A DNA stretch of 64,000 nt from Herminiimonas arsenitoxidans (GCF_900130075.1 NZ_LT671418.1:2790001-2854000), one strand, 5' to 3'; numbered from the stretch's first letter, positions 48,915 to 58,846 are shown. Numbers and translations: made by a program. Notes: a model not told the origin generated them from the sequence alone.

Positions 48915-49288
48915 GTCAGGTTGGCGCATTGGGGTTGGCATTTTTTTGCGTATGCTTAACGGCATTGGCGCAAGTGCTATTGAAGATGGGCATGTCATCG
49001 TCAGCGATACAGCAGGCGATGGCGAGCGATATGCGTTCGATCTTTTGGCTGGCATTGAGTAGTCCGCTGATTTGGGGCGGTATGCTGTGCTTCGGCGCGA
49101 GTGCAGGATTGTGGTTGCTGGTATTGGGTAAGCTGGAAGTCAGTATGGCTTATCCTTTGATTTCGCTCGGCGTGGTACTGACCACAGTGGCGGGAATCTT
49201 CATATTGGGTGAGTCGGTCAGCATTTATAAAGTGCTGGGCGTGGCCTTGATTATTACAGGCGTACTCATCCTGTCGGTAAAGAACTAA
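48911..49288 (+). CDS. SMR/EamA-type small membrane protein, probable lipid-linked sugar flippase subunit
   Basis: The product is 125 residues with four membrane segments, the size of the EmrE/ArnE group. The first segment reads FFCVCLTALAQVLLKMG: the position of the essential EmrE glutamate is occupied by an uncharged residue, so it is unlikely to be a cation-drug antiporter. ArnE/ArnF and similar proteins that flip polyprenyl-phosphate sugars share this trait. It is translationally coupled to the HAD-UbiA gene (ATGA) and followed by a GT39 glycosyltransferase, which supports a flippase role. Confidence 0.75.
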   Translation: MSQVGALGLAFFCVCLTALAQVLLKMGMSSSAIQQAMASDMRSIFWLALSSPLIWGGMLCFGASAGLWLLVLGKLEVSMAYPLISLGVVLTTVAGIFILGESVSIYKVLGVALIITGVLILSVKN

Positions 49289-49298
49289 GGAATCTGGA

Positions 49299-50828
49299 AT
49301 GAATTTGAACTCAACGCGTTCGCTATACGCCGGCGCTGATCCGGTACGTGCGCGGCAAGTCTTTCGATGGACATTTGCCATCACCCTGTTGATCAAGCTG
49401 TGGTTGGCCGCTTATTTTCCAATGACGGGCGATGAGGCGTTTTTCTATCAGTGGGGCGTGTTTCCGGATTGGGGTTATTCGGACCATCCGCCTATGGTGG
49501 GCTGGTTGCTGTTTGTCTTGAACAGTTTTTCTGATCATCCTTTGTCGCTGCGATTCTTTACGGTCTTAATGTGGAGTTTGATCGCGCTGGGCATGGTTGA
49601 TCTGTTGCGCCGAATTTCTCCGTATCAGGAAGGTGCTGCGTATTGGCTGGGCACTTTATTCCTGCTGCTGCCATTCACGTTGCTGTTGAATATTGTTACG
49701 ACAGATACGCCGCTGATCTTCTTTATGTTCCTGTCCGGCTATTGCTTCATACGCGGCAATTTGTCTGGCAAAACCTTGTGGTATGTCGCGACCGGTATTT
49801 TCCTTGGTTGTGCGCTACTGTCGAAATACTTTGCTGGCTTGCTGGCGATTGCCTACTTTGTTTATCTGTGCCGCTCGCGTCGTGGCTGGGTCAACCTGAT
49901 CATCATCGCCTTGTGTTCAGCACCGTTGTTTGCCATTACCGTGGTATTCAACGCGCATAACTGCTGGTCCAATGTGATGTTCAATATGATCAATCGCAAC
50001 GAGAATGCGGAGTGGTCGCTGTATACGGTAGGTCAATATCTGTTGATGATGGTTTATCTGATCACGCCTTGGATATTCATCAAGCTCTTGCGCTCGGCTG
50101 GAATGATGGCGCAGCGTGGTGCCATTGTCGTGTTGTTCCTGGTGCCTTTTGCCTTGTTCCTGTTGCTGTCCATGGAAAAAACCATAGGCTTGCATTGGGT
50201 GCTGGGCTTTATGCCTTTCCTGTTTTTGTTCATCGGCACCTGCAGTAGTGCGGAAGATTTGCGCAAATATGCAAAGTGGACGGCCTGGTTCTCAGTGCCG
50301 CACTTTTTATTCCTGGCCGCGATCATTCTGTTGCCGATCACGATGTGGAAAGACTACGCCTTGCATGACGACATCGTGTTTCATAAGGAAGCGAAAACGA
50401 TAGTCGCCACTTTGCGCAAGGATTTGCCAGCGGGTGGCGTCATCATGGCGCGTGCTTACACGCCAGCCGCTTTGTTGTCTTATCACGCAGGCGAATACTT
50501 GCCGACTTTTGGTCAAGGGAAGTTCCATGCGCGGCAGGACGATTTGCATGTCGACTTCAAGGAGTACGCGGGTAAAACTATTCGTATGTTTGATCGCCGA
50601 GCGATTAATCCTGCTGATCTGGCACCGTACTTTTCATCTGTGACTGTGCATACTATGCAGGAGGATGGCGTGACCTTCTGGTATGCGGATGGCAAGGATT
50701 TTAACTATGAGGTGTATCGTGAGCGTATCTTGACGACAGTTGCTGATAAATATTATCGGATACCGTCATTCTTGCCGGTCTACGGATGTGGTTTCCTCGA
50801 GCGTTACGATTTGCCTAGACCTAAGTAA
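49299..50828 (+). CDS. GT39/ArnT-like membrane glycosyltransferase
   Basis: The product is 509 residues with ten or more membrane segments. It belongs to the dolichyl-phosphate-mannose protein mannosyltransferase/ArnT superfamily (GT-C). The first periplasmic loop has the catalytic-type acidic pair (MTGDEAFFYQWGVFPDWGYSDHPPMVGW). A soluble C-terminal periplasmic part follows from about residue 365. These enzymes take sugar from a polyprenyl phosphate donor and transfer it to lipid A, protein or glycan in the periplasm. The acceptor is unknown; LPS and pilins are both plausible given other genes in the window. Confidence 0.85.
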   Translation: MNLNSTRSLYAGADPVRARQVFRWTFAITLLIKLWLAAYFPMTGDEAFFYQWGVFPDWGYSDHPPMVGWLLFVLNSFSDHPLSLRFFTVLMWSLIALGMVDLLRRISPYQEGAAYWLGTLFLLLPFTLLLNIVTTDTPLIFFMFLSGYCFIRGNLSGKTLWYVATGIFLGCALLSKYFAGLLAIAYFVYLCRSRRGWVNLIIIALCSAPLFAITVVFNAHNCWSNVMFNMINRNENAEWSLYTVGQYLLMMVYLITPWIFIKLLRSAGMMAQRGAIVVLFLVPFALFLLLSMEKTIGLHWVLGFMPFLFLFIGTCSSAEDLRKYAKWTAWFSVPHFLFLAAIILLPITMWKDYALHDDIVFHKEAKTIVATLRKDLPAGGVIMARAYTPAALLSYHAGEYLPTFGQGKFHARQDDLHVDFKEYAGKTIRMFDRRAINPADLAPYFSSVTVHTMQEDGVTFWYADGKDFNYEVYRERILTTVADKYYRIPSFLPVYGCGFLERYDLPRPK

Positions 50829-50892
50829 TTTTTGATGTGTGCAGGTAGTCGTCCTCGTAGTTTTTACTGAACTCAAGGAAAGGCTGGTGGCT

Positions 50893-51783
50893 ATGAAAAA
50901 AAGGACACTGGCTTTTCTTGTTGCAACGACCTTATTGGGTGGGCTGATAGGATGCGCTCCGCTGACGGTCATCAATGCGCTGACTACCTCGCGCAGCTAC
51001 GACAAGAAGGCGGACATTGCCTTTGGCAATGATCCACGTCAGCAGCTTGATGTCTATACGCCGCACAATCTCAGCGGACTGGCCCCGGTTATCGTATTTT
51101 TCTACGGCGGAAGTTGGAATTCAGGTAATCGTGGCGACTATGCGTTTGTCGGTGAAGCCTTGGCATCGCGTGGCATCGTGGCAGTGGTGGCCGATTACCG
51201 TTTGTATCCGCAAGTGCGCTATCCGGATTTCATCGATGACGCTGCACTTGCTGTCGCGTGGACACTCAAGGATATCCATCGTTTTGGCGGTGACCCCAAA
51301 CGGATATTCGTCATGGGACATAGCGCTGGTGCTTACAACGCGGCCATGGTTGCCTTGGACCCGCGCTGGTTGGGCAAACTTGATTTGAAGACTGGCGTAT
51401 TGCGCGGCTGGATCGGATTGGCCGGACCCTACGATTTTATTCCTATCGAAAATCTGGATGTGCGGCCGGTATTCTTTTATCCTGCAACGCCACCCGAATC
51501 ACAGCCGATCAATCATGTAATGGCAAGTGCACCACCAGCATTGTTGATTGCATCGCATGACGACAAGGTCGTTAATCCCTTGCGTAATACGGCTGGTATG
51601 GCGAATAAATTGCGTGCCTCAGGTGTTGAAGTGACGGAGTTGTATTTCGATAAAACGAGTCACGCCAGCTTGATCGCAACCATGGCTTGGCCTTTACGCG
51701 GTCTGGCGCCTTTGCTGGATAATGTCGAGCAGTTCGTCAAATCGGACGGTGGACGTGAAAAGTATGCAAGACAAGAAAAATAG
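50893..51783 (+). CDS. Alpha/beta hydrolase (esterase-type) lipoprotein
   Basis: The product is about 296 residues. An N-terminal lipoprotein signal (KRTLAFLVATTLLGGLIGC) has a lipobox GLIGC. The esterase fold includes PVIVFFYGGSWNSGNRGDY (an HGG-like oxyanion block with Tyr in place of His), the nucleophile elbow GHSAG, ASHDDKVV and a late TSHASL histidine. ATG 50893 has AAGGAAAGG upstream; GTG 50839 is less likely. It follows the GT39 gene closely. A carbohydrate or lipid deacylase role in envelope glycan metabolism is possible but unproven. Confidence 0.8.
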   Translation: MKKRTLAFLVATTLLGGLIGCAPLTVINALTTSRSYDKKADIAFGNDPRQQLDVYTPHNLSGLAPVIVFFYGGSWNSGNRGDYAFVGEALASRGIVAVVADYRLYPQVRYPDFIDDAALAVAWTLKDIHRFGGDPKRIFVMGHSAGAYNAAMVALDPRWLGKLDLKTGVLRGWIGLAGPYDFIPIENLDVRPVFFYPATPPESQPINHVMASAPPALLIASHDDKVVNPLRNTAGMANKLRASGVEVTELYFDKTSHASLIATMAWPLRGLAPLLDNVEQFVKSDGGREKYARQEK

Positions 51784-51809
51784 ATTTTGCAGTAAGCTTT
51801 AGATGATGT

Positions 51810-51843
51810 TGCCGGAGTTGGAGCAATCCCTTCCGGCATTTTT
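51810..51843 (+). terminator. Terminator after the esterase gene
   Basis: TGCCGGA and TCCGGCA pair across a loop of about fifteen bases, followed by TTTTT. It ends the HAD-UbiA/SMR/GT39/esterase transcript. Confidence 0.75.
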
Positions 51844-51869
51844 CATGATGATCAGGACAGTTGAGAACA

Positions 51870-52790
51870 ATGGAAATATTTGAACGCATACTCGGCATTA
51901 TCTTGCCGGTCTTTATCATCATCGCGCTTGGTTATGGCTATGCCCGTTTGCGTGGCGACTCGGTTCGATCCGATATGACGGCGGTTAATCGCGTCAGCAT
52001 GGATGTATTGTGTCCGCTATTGGTATTCACTGCATTGGCGGCCAAGGATTTCGATCTGGCGCATAACGGCACCTTGATTCTGGCCGGTGCCCTGATTTCA
52101 TTGGGCTCGGGTTTGCTGGCGTGGCCGGTGGCGCGCATGTTCGGCTATGACGTGCGTAGCTTTGTGCCGCCCATGATGTACAACAATTGCGGCAATATGG
52201 GTTTGCCCTTGGCGATGCTGGCGTTTGGCGCATCGGCGCTTGGTTCTGCCGTCGCTTTATTCATGGCCTGCAATCTGGTTTACTTCTCGATCGGCATCAA
52301 GATCATCGAGAGTGGTCGTGGCGATCATAATGGCGTACACGTCTCGCCTTGGAAGTTCCTCGCCAATCCAATGATGATTTCGATGATCATCGGCATGGCG
52401 TTTGCGATTGTGCACATACCTTTGCCTGCACCTTTATTCACCGCGATGAAGATGCTGGGCGATTCTTGCATTCCACTGATGTTGTTTGCACTTGGCGTAC
52501 GCATGATGGACGTCAGCTTCAAGAGCTGGCATATCGGTTTGGTCGGTGCTGCCGTTTGTCCGATTGCCGGCTTGATCATCGCCTGGGTACTGGATCACGT
52601 GTTTACTTTGAATCCAGAGCAACGCGGACAAATGTTCTTGTTCGCTTCACTGCCGCCAGCCGTGTTCTGCTTCATGGTGGCGGAACAATACAAGCAGGAG
52701 CCGGACAAGGTGGCATCGATAGTCTTGCTGGGCAATCTGGCGGCACTGGTGTTTGTGCCTGTCGGTTTGTGGATGGGTTTGCCGAAGTAA
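51870..52790 (+). CDS. AEC family transporter (auxin efflux carrier-like permease)
   Basis: The product is 306 residues with about ten membrane segments. The AEC pattern is clear: FERILGIILPVFIIIALGYGYARL at the start, MYNNCGNMGLPLAMLAFG in the middle, and an inverted-repeat second half. Bacterial members export or import organic acids such as malate or malonate; the plant-auxin name is historical. ATG 51870 is chosen over TTG 51861. It stands alone between the esterase terminator and the MarR-GNAT gene. Confidence 0.88.
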   Translation: MEIFERILGIILPVFIIIALGYGYARLRGDSVRSDMTAVNRVSMDVLCPLLVFTALAAKDFDLAHNGTLILAGALISLGSGLLAWPVARMFGYDVRSFVPPMMYNNCGNMGLPLAMLAFGASALGSAVALFMACNLVYFSIGIKIIESGRGDHNGVHVSPWKFLANPMMISMIIGMAFAIVHIPLPAPLFTAMKMLGDSCIPLMLFALGVRMMDVSFKSWHIGLVGAAVCPIAGLIIAWVLDHVFTLNPEQRGQMFLFASLPPAVFCFMVAEQYKQEPDKVASIVLLGNLAALVFVPVGLWMGLPK

Positions 52791-52896
52791 ATTCGCGAGA
52801 ACTTGTTTAGCTAATCAAATCTCTCGCTTATCTCCCTGAGTACGCTAACGCCGTGCTCGCACACGGCGCAGGAAAGATCTTCCATCACAATAATTT

Positions 52897-52913
52897 AGTT
52901 GTATCATGCAACT
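52897..52913 (+). promoter_or_regulatory. MarR-type operator overlapping a -10 element
   Basis: AGTTGTATCATGCAACT is an imperfect palindrome with AGTTG/CAACT arms, close to the usual MarR box. It includes TATCAT (52902-52907), a good -10 element, 18 bases before the MarR-GNAT start. This placement fits autorepression. Confidence 0.6.
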
Positions 52914-52930
52914 TTATTTGGAAGATAAAA

Positions 52931-53878
52931 ATGCCTGCCGATCATTCTCTCCTCGTCGATTCCATCCGTACTGCTTCGCGCAAGATAGTGCGTGAGCTGG
53001 GCTTTATGCAGCCGACGCTGGCTGCTACGCCTTATCCACCGTCGGCTGTGCATGCGATTTTGGAAATCGGCGCGCAGTCTGCGCTGACGGCGGCACAACT
53101 GGCGGACCTTTTGAGTCTGGAGAAGTCCAGTATTAGCCGTATGGTGCGCAAGCTGGTCGAAGCTGGTGAATTGCAGGAAACGGTCAGTAACGACGATGCG
53201 CGAGCGAAGCAGCTGACGCTGACCGCACAGGGACGGCGCACGTTGACCGCGATCCACAAGTTTGGCCGGCGGCAAGTCTCCACTGCCTTGGCGCAGATGA
53301 CGCTGGCTGAGCAGAAGGTGGTGGGGCAGGGAATGGACGCTTACGCGCAAGCGCTAGAGGCACATCGTCTCGGCAAGCCGGCAGTAACGCCGGTCAAGCC
53401 ATTTCAGATCAAGTCGGGTTATCGTCCTGGCGTGATTGGTCGAGTGACGGAGATGCACGCTTCTTTTTATGCGCGCAGCGCCGGCTTCGGTCAGTTCTTC
53501 GAAAGCCAGGTGGCAGCTGGCATGGCCGAGTTCGTTCCTCGTCTGGAAAATTCGCGTAATGGCTTATGGCTGGCTTTGCACGAGGACAGAATTGCCGGAG
53601 CGATTGCTATAGATGGCGAGGATTTGAAAAACAACTCGGCGCATCTGCGCTGGTTCATCGTGGATGAAAGTTTGCGCGGTGCAGGAGCGGGGCATGCTTT
53701 ACTGAAAGCAGCCGTCGCATTCTGTGATCGGCAGCGCTTTGCTTCGATACAGCTATGGACATTTCAGGGACTGGATGCTGCGCGTGCACTGTATGAAAGT
53801 GTCGGTTTTTCTTTAGTCGAGGAGCGCCCTGGCAGTCAGTGGGGCAAAGAGGTTATCGAGCAACGTTTCGTGCGTTGA
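52931..53878 (+). CDS. MarR-family regulator fused to GNAT acetyltransferase
   Basis: The product is 315 residues. Residues 1-145 form a MarR winged-helix domain (AAQLADLLSLEKSSISRMVRKLVEAGELQE, DARAKQLTLTAQGRRTL). Residues 160-315 form a GNAT domain (HLRWFIVDESLRGAGAGHALLKAAVAFC, with acetyl-CoA loop GAGAG; ARALYESVGFSLVEERP). Such fusions are widespread; the substrate is unknown. ATG 52931 is chosen; the longer frame would overlap its operator. It converges with uvrA. Confidence 0.88.
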   Translation: MPADHSLLVDSIRTASRKIVRELGFMQPTLAATPYPPSAVHAILEIGAQSALTAAQLADLLSLEKSSISRMVRKLVEAGELQETVSNDDARAKQLTLTAQGRRTLTAIHKFGRRQVSTALAQMTLAEQKVVGQGMDAYAQALEAHRLGKPAVTPVKPFQIKSGYRPGVIGRVTEMHASFYARSAGFGQFFESQVAAGMAEFVPRLENSRNGLWLALHEDRIAGAIAIDGEDLKNNSAHLRWFIVDESLRGAGAGHALLKAAVAFCDRQRFASIQLWTFQGLDAARALYESVGFSLVEERPGSQWGKEVIEQRFVR

Positions 53879-53930
53879 GATAGTGATTTTCACCGCGAGA
53901 AATTTGCAGTTTTGTGAATCAGTAAATCAT

Positions 53931-53977
53931 GAACTCAGCCTCTATCTTAGGCTGAGCTAAAAATAGAGACTGAGTTC
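53931..53977. repeat. Nested inverted repeats between MarR-GNAT and uvrA
   Basis: An outer pairing joins GAACTCAGCCTCTAT (53931-53945) to ATAGAGACTGAGTTC (53963-53977) with one or two mismatches. An alternative inner pairing joins CTCAGCC (53934-53940) to GGCTGAG (53950-53956). The two structures exclude each other. The element lies between convergent genes and has no strong T-run. Confidence 0.5.
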
Positions 53978-53995
53978 AATTCCTGCAGTTGATGC

Positions 53996-56851
53996 TTACT
54001 TCTTTTGCTTCAACAACGGTGCCAGATACTTGCCGGTAAAGCTAGCTGGATTCTTCGCCAGATCTTCCGGTGTGCCGGTGCCGATCACCTGACCGCCGCC
54101 TGCGCCACCTTCCGGTCCCATATCGATCAACCAGTCAGCTGTTTTGATCACGTCCAGATTGTGTTCAATGATCACGACAGTATTGCCTTGATCGCGCAAA
54201 CGATGAATCACTTTCAGCAGCAAATCGATATCGTGGAAATGCAAACCAGTGGTTGGTTCATCCAGGATGTAGAGCGTGCGGCCGGTATCGCGTTTCGATA
54301 ATTCCAGCGACAGTTTGACGCGTTGTGCTTCACCGCCGGACAAGGTGGTGGCGCTTTGACCCAGGCGTATATAACCGAGGCCCACGTCCAGCAAGGTTTG
54401 CAATTTGCGTGCAATCACAGGCACCGGTTTGAAGAAGACGTGCGCTTCTTCCACCGTCATGCTTAGCACTTCGGTGATGCTCTTGCCTTTGTACTGAATT
54501 TCCAGCGTCTCGCGGTTGTAGCGATTGCCGTGGCAGACGTCGCACGGCACATACACGTCCGGCAAGAAGTGCATCTCGACCTTGATCACGCCATCGCCCT
54601 GACAGGCTTCACAACGACCACCTTTGACGTTGAAGGAGAAACGTCCAGCCGAATAGCCGCGTTCTTTCGAGGTCGGCACCGTCGCAAACAAATCACGGAT
54701 AGGCGTGAACAAGCCGGTGTAGGTCGCAGGATTGGAACGTGGAGTACGACCGATAGGCGCTTGATCGACAGAGATCACTTTGTCGAAATGTTCAAAGCCG
54801 CTAATCGATTCATGTGCTGCTGGTTCTGCTTGCGAGCCGTACAGATGGCGTGACGCCGCGTGGTACAGCGTATCGTTGACCAGCGTCGATTTGCCGGAAC
54901 CCGATACGCCGGTGACGCAAGTCAGCAAGCCGACTGGCAATTCCAGTGTGACGTTTTTCAGATTGTTGCCGGTCGCGCCGGTGATGACAAACTGCTTCTT
55001 CGGATTGATCGGTGTGCGTTTCTTCGGCACGGCAATGCCGAGTGTGCCGTTCAGATATTGTGCGGTCAGCGAGGTCTTGCTTTTGAGGATGTCTTTCAGT
55101 GTACCTTCGGCAATGACTTCACCACCGTGCACGCCTGCGCCTATGCCCATATCGACTACATAGTCGGCGCAGCGGATGGCATCTTCATCGTGTTCAACGA
55201 CCAGCACACTGTTGCCGATGTCGCGCAAATGCTTGAGCGTTTCGATCAGTCTGTCGTTGTCGCGCTGGTGCAAACCGATGGACGGTTCATCGAGTACGTA
55301 CATGACGCCAGTCAGGCCGGAGCCGATTTGTGAGGCTAGACGAATACGTTGCGCTTCGCCACCAGACAAAGTATCGGCACTGCGTTCCAGCGACAGATAA
55401 TCAAGGCCGACGTTATTCAAGAACTTCAGGCGTGAAACGATTTCCTTGACGATACGATCGGCGATTTCTTTCTTCGCGCCGGTCAAGGTCAGGGTTTCAA
55501 AGAATTCCAGCGTCTGACGCAAAGGTGTGGCCGCGACTTCATAAATGGCGCGCTTCTGTGCGCCGTTGCCGACCAGCACGTTGCGTGCTTCGACGCGCAG
55601 ACGCGCACCGTTGCAGCTAGGGCATTCTTTTTCATTGATGAACTTGGCCAGTTCTTCTTTCACGGCCATCGAATCGGTTTCGCGATAACGACGCTGCAGA
55701 TTGTTCACGACGCCTTCGAACTCATGCTCGCGGATAACGGTGCGGCCTTTTTCGTTGACGTAGGTGAATGGAATCTTTTGTTTGCCTGAGCCGAACAGCA
55801 CTGCTTGCTGTGCTGCTTCCGGCAGTTTTTCAAACGGTACGTCGATATCGAATTTGTAGAACTCCGCCAGATTCGACAGCATCTGGAAGTAGAACTGATT
55901 GCGTCTATCCCAGCCTTTCACCGCGCCGCTGGCCAGTGACAAATTAGGAAAGGCAACGATGCGCTTCGGATCGAAGAATTCGATATGGCCGAGACCATCG
56001 CACTCAGGGCACGCGCCCATAGGATTGTTGAACGAGAACAGACGCGGTTCCAGTTCTTGCAGCGCATAGCCGCAAATCGGGCAGGCGAATTTGTTGGAAT
56101 ACAAATGCTCGACGCCGGTATCCATTTCCAATACCAGTGCGCGGCCTTCGGCCAGGCGCAATGCGGTTTCAAAACTTTCTGCCAGACGTTGCTTGATATC
56201 GGCTTTGACCTTGATGCGGTCGATGACGACATCGATAGTATGTTTCTCTGCCTTCTTCAGTTTAGGCAGATCATCGACGTCATAAGTTTTTGCCGCAGCG
56301 GTGCCGCTCTGCACGCGGAAGCGGACAAAACCTTGCGCCTGCATTTGCTCGAACAGATCGACGTGTTCGCCTTTGCGGTTGGCGACAACCGGTGCCATGA
56401 TCATCAGCTTGGTGTCTTCAGGCATCGCGAGTACGGCATCAACCATTTGCGATACCGATTGTGCCGCCAGCGGATTCTCCGGATGGTCGGGGCAATATGG
56501 TGTGCCGACGCGTGCGTACAGCAGACGTAGATAATCGTGGATCTCGGTGACGGTGCCGACAGTGGAGCGCGGATTGTGCGACGTAGCTTTTTGCTCGATG
56601 GAAATTGCCGGCGACAAGCCTTCGATCAAATCGACATCGGGTTTTTCCATCAGTTGCAAGAACTGGCGCGCATACGAAGACAGCGATTCAACGTAACGAC
56701 GCTGACCTTCGGCGTACAGCGTATCGAACGCGAGCGACGACTTGCCGGAGCCGGACAAGCCGGTAATCACGATCAGTTTGTTGCGCGGCAAATCCAGATT
56801 GATGTTCTTGAGGTTGTGCGTACGCGCACCTCGGATACGAATCTCGTCCAT
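53996..56851 (-). CDS. uvrA: Excinuclease ABC subunit A
   Basis: UvrA detects DNA damage and loads UvrB in nucleotide excision repair. The product is 951 residues, the usual length. The first ATPase has [20 protein letters not shown]; the second has [16 protein letters not shown]; signatures are [12 protein letters not shown] and [12 protein letters not shown]. Zinc modules include CPICGYAL with CPECDGLG, and CEACQGDG with CDVCHG. The gene is divergent from the MFS gene. No LexA box was seen upstream. Confidence 0.98.
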   Translation of the reverse strand: MDEIRIRGARTHNLKNINLDLPRNKLIVITGLSGSGKSSLAFDTLYAEGQRRYVESLSSYARQFLQLMEKPDVDLIEGLSPAISIEQKATSHNPRSTVGTVTEIHDYLRLLYARVGTPYCPDHPENPLAAQSVSQMVDAVLAMPEDTKLMIMAPVVANRKGEHVDLFEQMQAQGFVRFRVQSGTAAAKTYDVDDLPKLKKAEKHTIDVVIDRIKVKADIKQRLAESFETALRLAEGRALVLEMDTGVEHLYSNKFACPICGYALQELEPRLFSFNNPMGACPECDGLGHIEFFDPKRIVAFPNLSLASGAVKGWDRRNQFYFQMLSNLAEFYKFDIDVPFEKLPEAAQQAVLFGSGKQKIPFTYVNEKGRTVIREHEFEGVVNNLQRRYRETDSMAVKEELAKFINEKECPSCNGARLRVEARNVLVGNGAQKRAIYEVAATPLRQTLEFFETLTLTGAKKEIADRIVKEIVSRLKFLNNVGLDYLSLERSADTLSGGEAQRIRLASQIGSGLTGVMYVLDEPSIGLHQRDNDRLIETLKHLRDIGNSVLVVEHDEDAIRCADYVVDMGIGAGVHGGEVIAEGTLKDILKSKTSLTAQYLNGTLGIAVPKKRTPINPKKQFVITGATGNNLKNVTLELPVGLLTCVTGVSGSGKSTLVNDTLYHAASRHLYGSQAEPAAHESISGFEHFDKVISVDQAPIGRTPRSNPATYTGLFTPIRDLFATVPTSKERGYSAGRFSFNVKGGRCEACQGDGVIKVEMHFLPDVYVPCDVCHGNRYNRETLEIQYKGKSITEVLSMTVEEAHVFFKPVPVIARKLQTLLDVGLGYIRLGQSATTLSGGEAQRVKLSLELSKRDTGRTLYILDEPTTGLHFHDIDLLLKVIHRLRDQGNTVVIIEHNLDVIKTADWLIDMGPEGGAGGGQVIGTGTPEDLAKNPASFTGKYLAPLLKQKK

Positions 56852-56990
56852 TCACTCTTTCAGCTAGGCTTTTCCGACAGATTCCGGCCTTTTTTGAAGG
56901 TCGGGAGCGGGTTAAAACGGGTCAACCTGCTACTATAGCGGGTTTTAAAGCGGGCCGTTAAACCGCTTCTTGTTCTATTTCCCTGCTTAC
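56852..56990. promoter_or_regulatory. Divergent promoter region uvrA/MFS
   Basis: On the minus strand TATAGT (plus positions 56932-56937) is a good -10 for uvrA. A GCGGGTTTTAAAGCGGGCCG segment and other GCGGG repeats lie beside it. No CTGT-N8-ACAG LexA-type site was found. Confidence 0.35.
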
Positions 56991-58220
56991 ATGTCATCCA
57001 ATTCATCAAACGACGTCAGTTCCGGTATGACTCGCACCGAAATCCGCGCCAGCACATCGCTTGCGTCGATTTTTGCGTTGCGGATGCTGGGGCTGTTCCT
57101 GATTCTGCCGGTCTTTTCCGTTCATGCAAAAAGCTTGCCGGGCGGGGAGAGTGCGACTCTGGTCGGTTTGGCAATGGGGATATACGGTTTGACACAGTCT
57201 TTCGGGCAGATACCATTCGGTATCGCCTCGGATAAATACGGACGCAAGCGCATTATCGTCATCGGGCTGATTCTGTTTGCGCTGGGTTCTTTCATTGCCG
57301 CTGCGGCCGACAATATCGTCTGGGTCATCATCGGGCGCGCAGTGCAGGGCGCGGGCGCGATTTCTGCTGCAGTCACTGCGTTTATTGCTGATTCGACCAG
57401 AGAAGAGCATCGCACCAAGGCAATGGCGATGGTTGGTGGTTCTATCGGACTGACCTTCGCCGGTTCGTTGGTGATTTCGCCTTTGCTGTATCAGGCGATC
57501 GGCATGGGTGGCATTTTCGCGCTGACGGGTGGTTTGTCGGTGCTGGCGATTTTTGTTGTCTTATATATAGTTCCTGCCGCACCGGCTTTGCCGCCGAATC
57601 GTGTGTCCATACGCGAAATTTTGGCGAATGGCGAATTGATGCGCCTGAACTACGGTGTGTTTGCCTTGCATCTGACGCAAATGGCGATGTTTGTCGTGAT
57701 GCCGTCCGCCTTGATCCGCTTCGGCCATCTGCCGCTGGCTGAACACTGGAAAATCTATTTGCCGGTGGTGCTGGTTTCTTTCATCTTGATGTTGCCGCCT
57801 ATCTTTATTGGTGAAAAACGCGGCAAGTCCAAGCAAGTATTTGTCGGCGCGATTGCCTTATTATTAATGGTTCAAATCGGCATGTGGCTGGTGTTGTCAC
57901 AAACACAGGCGCATTGGACATGGCTGATAGGCTTGTTGCTGGCCTTTTTTATCGCATTCAATATTTTGGAGGCGAGTCAGCCTTCCTTGGTATCACGCAT
58001 CGCGCCGCCAGGCAGCAAGGGTGCTGCATTGGGCGTCTATAACACCTTGCAGGCACTCGGTTTGTTTTGCGGTGGCGCATTGGGTGGCTGGCTGACGCAA
58101 CATGTCAGCGGTGCATCTGTCTTTGTTTTGGGTTCAGTATTAACGGTGGCGTGGCTTATAATTGCTGCCAATATGAAAAACGTACCGCGCCGCAGCCAGG
58201 TTCAGGCTGCCGTAGTTTAA
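56991..58220 (+). CDS. MFS transporter, YajR-like
   Basis: The product is about 409 residues with twelve membrane segments. MFS motif A is present (GIASDKYGRKRIIV), and the N-terminal block SLASIFALRMLGLFLILPVFSVHA is typical of the YajR-like drug:H+ antiporter group. Unlike E. coli YajR (about 454 residues) it lacks the C-terminal YAM domain. ATG 56991 is chosen; TTG 56970 and ATG 57027 are possible. It is followed by ssb at 15 bases; this uvrA/MFS/ssb arrangement recurs in betaproteobacteria. Confidence 0.9.
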   Translation: MSSNSSNDVSSGMTRTEIRASTSLASIFALRMLGLFLILPVFSVHAKSLPGGESATLVGLAMGIYGLTQSFGQIPFGIASDKYGRKRIIVIGLILFALGSFIAAAADNIVWVIIGRAVQGAGAISAAVTAFIADSTREEHRTKAMAMVGGSIGLTFAGSLVISPLLYQAIGMGGIFALTGGLSVLAIFVVLYIVPAAPALPPNRVSIREILANGELMRLNYGVFALHLTQMAMFVVMPSALIRFGHLPLAEHWKIYLPVVLVSFILMLPPIFIGEKRGKSKQVFVGAIALLLMVQIGMWLVLSQTQAHWTWLIGLLLAFFIAFNILEASQPSLVSRIAPPGSKGAALGVYNTLQALGLFCGGALGGWLTQHVSGASVFVLGSVLTVAWLIIAANMKNVPRRSQVQAAVV

Positions 58221-58235
58221 TCGGAGAAATATCTA

Positions 58236-58730
58236 ATGGCATCAGTCAACAAAGTCATCATCGTCGGCAATCTGGGTCGCGATCCTGAAACACGCTATAT
58301 GCCTAACGGCGAAGCGGTGACCAACGTGGCCGTGGCGACGACGGAAAGCTGGAAAGACAAAAACAGCGGCGACAAAAAAGAAATCACCGAATGGCACCGC
58401 ATCACCTTCTATCGCAAACTGGCTGAAATCGCCGGTCAATACCTGAAAAAAGGTTCGTCGGTTTATATCGAAGGTCGTTTGCAAACACGCAAGTGGACAG
58501 ACAAAGACGGCGTTGAGCGTTACACCACAGAAATCATTGCTGACACGATGCAAATGCTGGGCGGTCGTCCAGGCGCAGGTGGCGGTGGTGGCGCTCCGAT
58601 GGATGATGATTACGGTAGCAGCGCACCAGCGCCGCGTCAGAGTTCGGGCGGTGGCAGCAGCGCACCACGTCCAGCCGCCAAACCGGCAGCATCGAATTTC
58701 AACGATATGGATGACGATATTCCTTTCTAA
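58236..58730 (+). CDS. ssb: Single-stranded DNA-binding protein
   Basis: SSB coats single-stranded DNA in replication and repair. The product is 164 residues. The OB-fold (residues 1-110) begins [26 protein letters not shown] Gly/Pro/Ser-rich linker leads to the acidic tip MDDDIPF that binds partner proteins. A CGGAGAAAT ribosome binding site precedes the ATG. uvrA and ssb share this neighbourhood in many proteobacteria. Confidence 0.98.
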   Translation: MASVNKVIIVGNLGRDPETRYMPNGEAVTNVAVATTESWKDKNSGDKKEITEWHRITFYRKLAEIAGQYLKKGSSVYIEGRLQTRKWTDKDGVERYTTEIIADTMQMLGGRPGAGGGGGAPMDDDYGSSAPAPRQSSGGGSSAPRPAAKPAASNFNDMDDDIPF

Positions 58731-58753
58731 TCGATACCTGGTTCTGTAAAGTA

Positions 58754-58793
58754 AAAAAGCCCCTGTCAGATTCATATCTGGCAGGGGCTTTTT
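58754..58793 (+). terminator. Terminator after ssb
   Basis: AAAAAGCCCCTG...CAGAT pairs with ATCTGG...CAGGGGCTTTTT with a single G-U pair. The stem is long and flanked by A and T runs, so it can work in both directions; the lysR gene converges from the right. Confidence 0.9.
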
Positions 58794-58846
58794 ACTGGTC
58801 TCGCGAAAGCGTCAGCGTTGATGGCGGGCGCTTTTTTATTCTCCGT

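Noticed and set aside
56852..56990. LexA (SOS) box upstream of uvrA
   Set aside because: No CTGT-N8-ACAG pattern or close variant is present in the gap.
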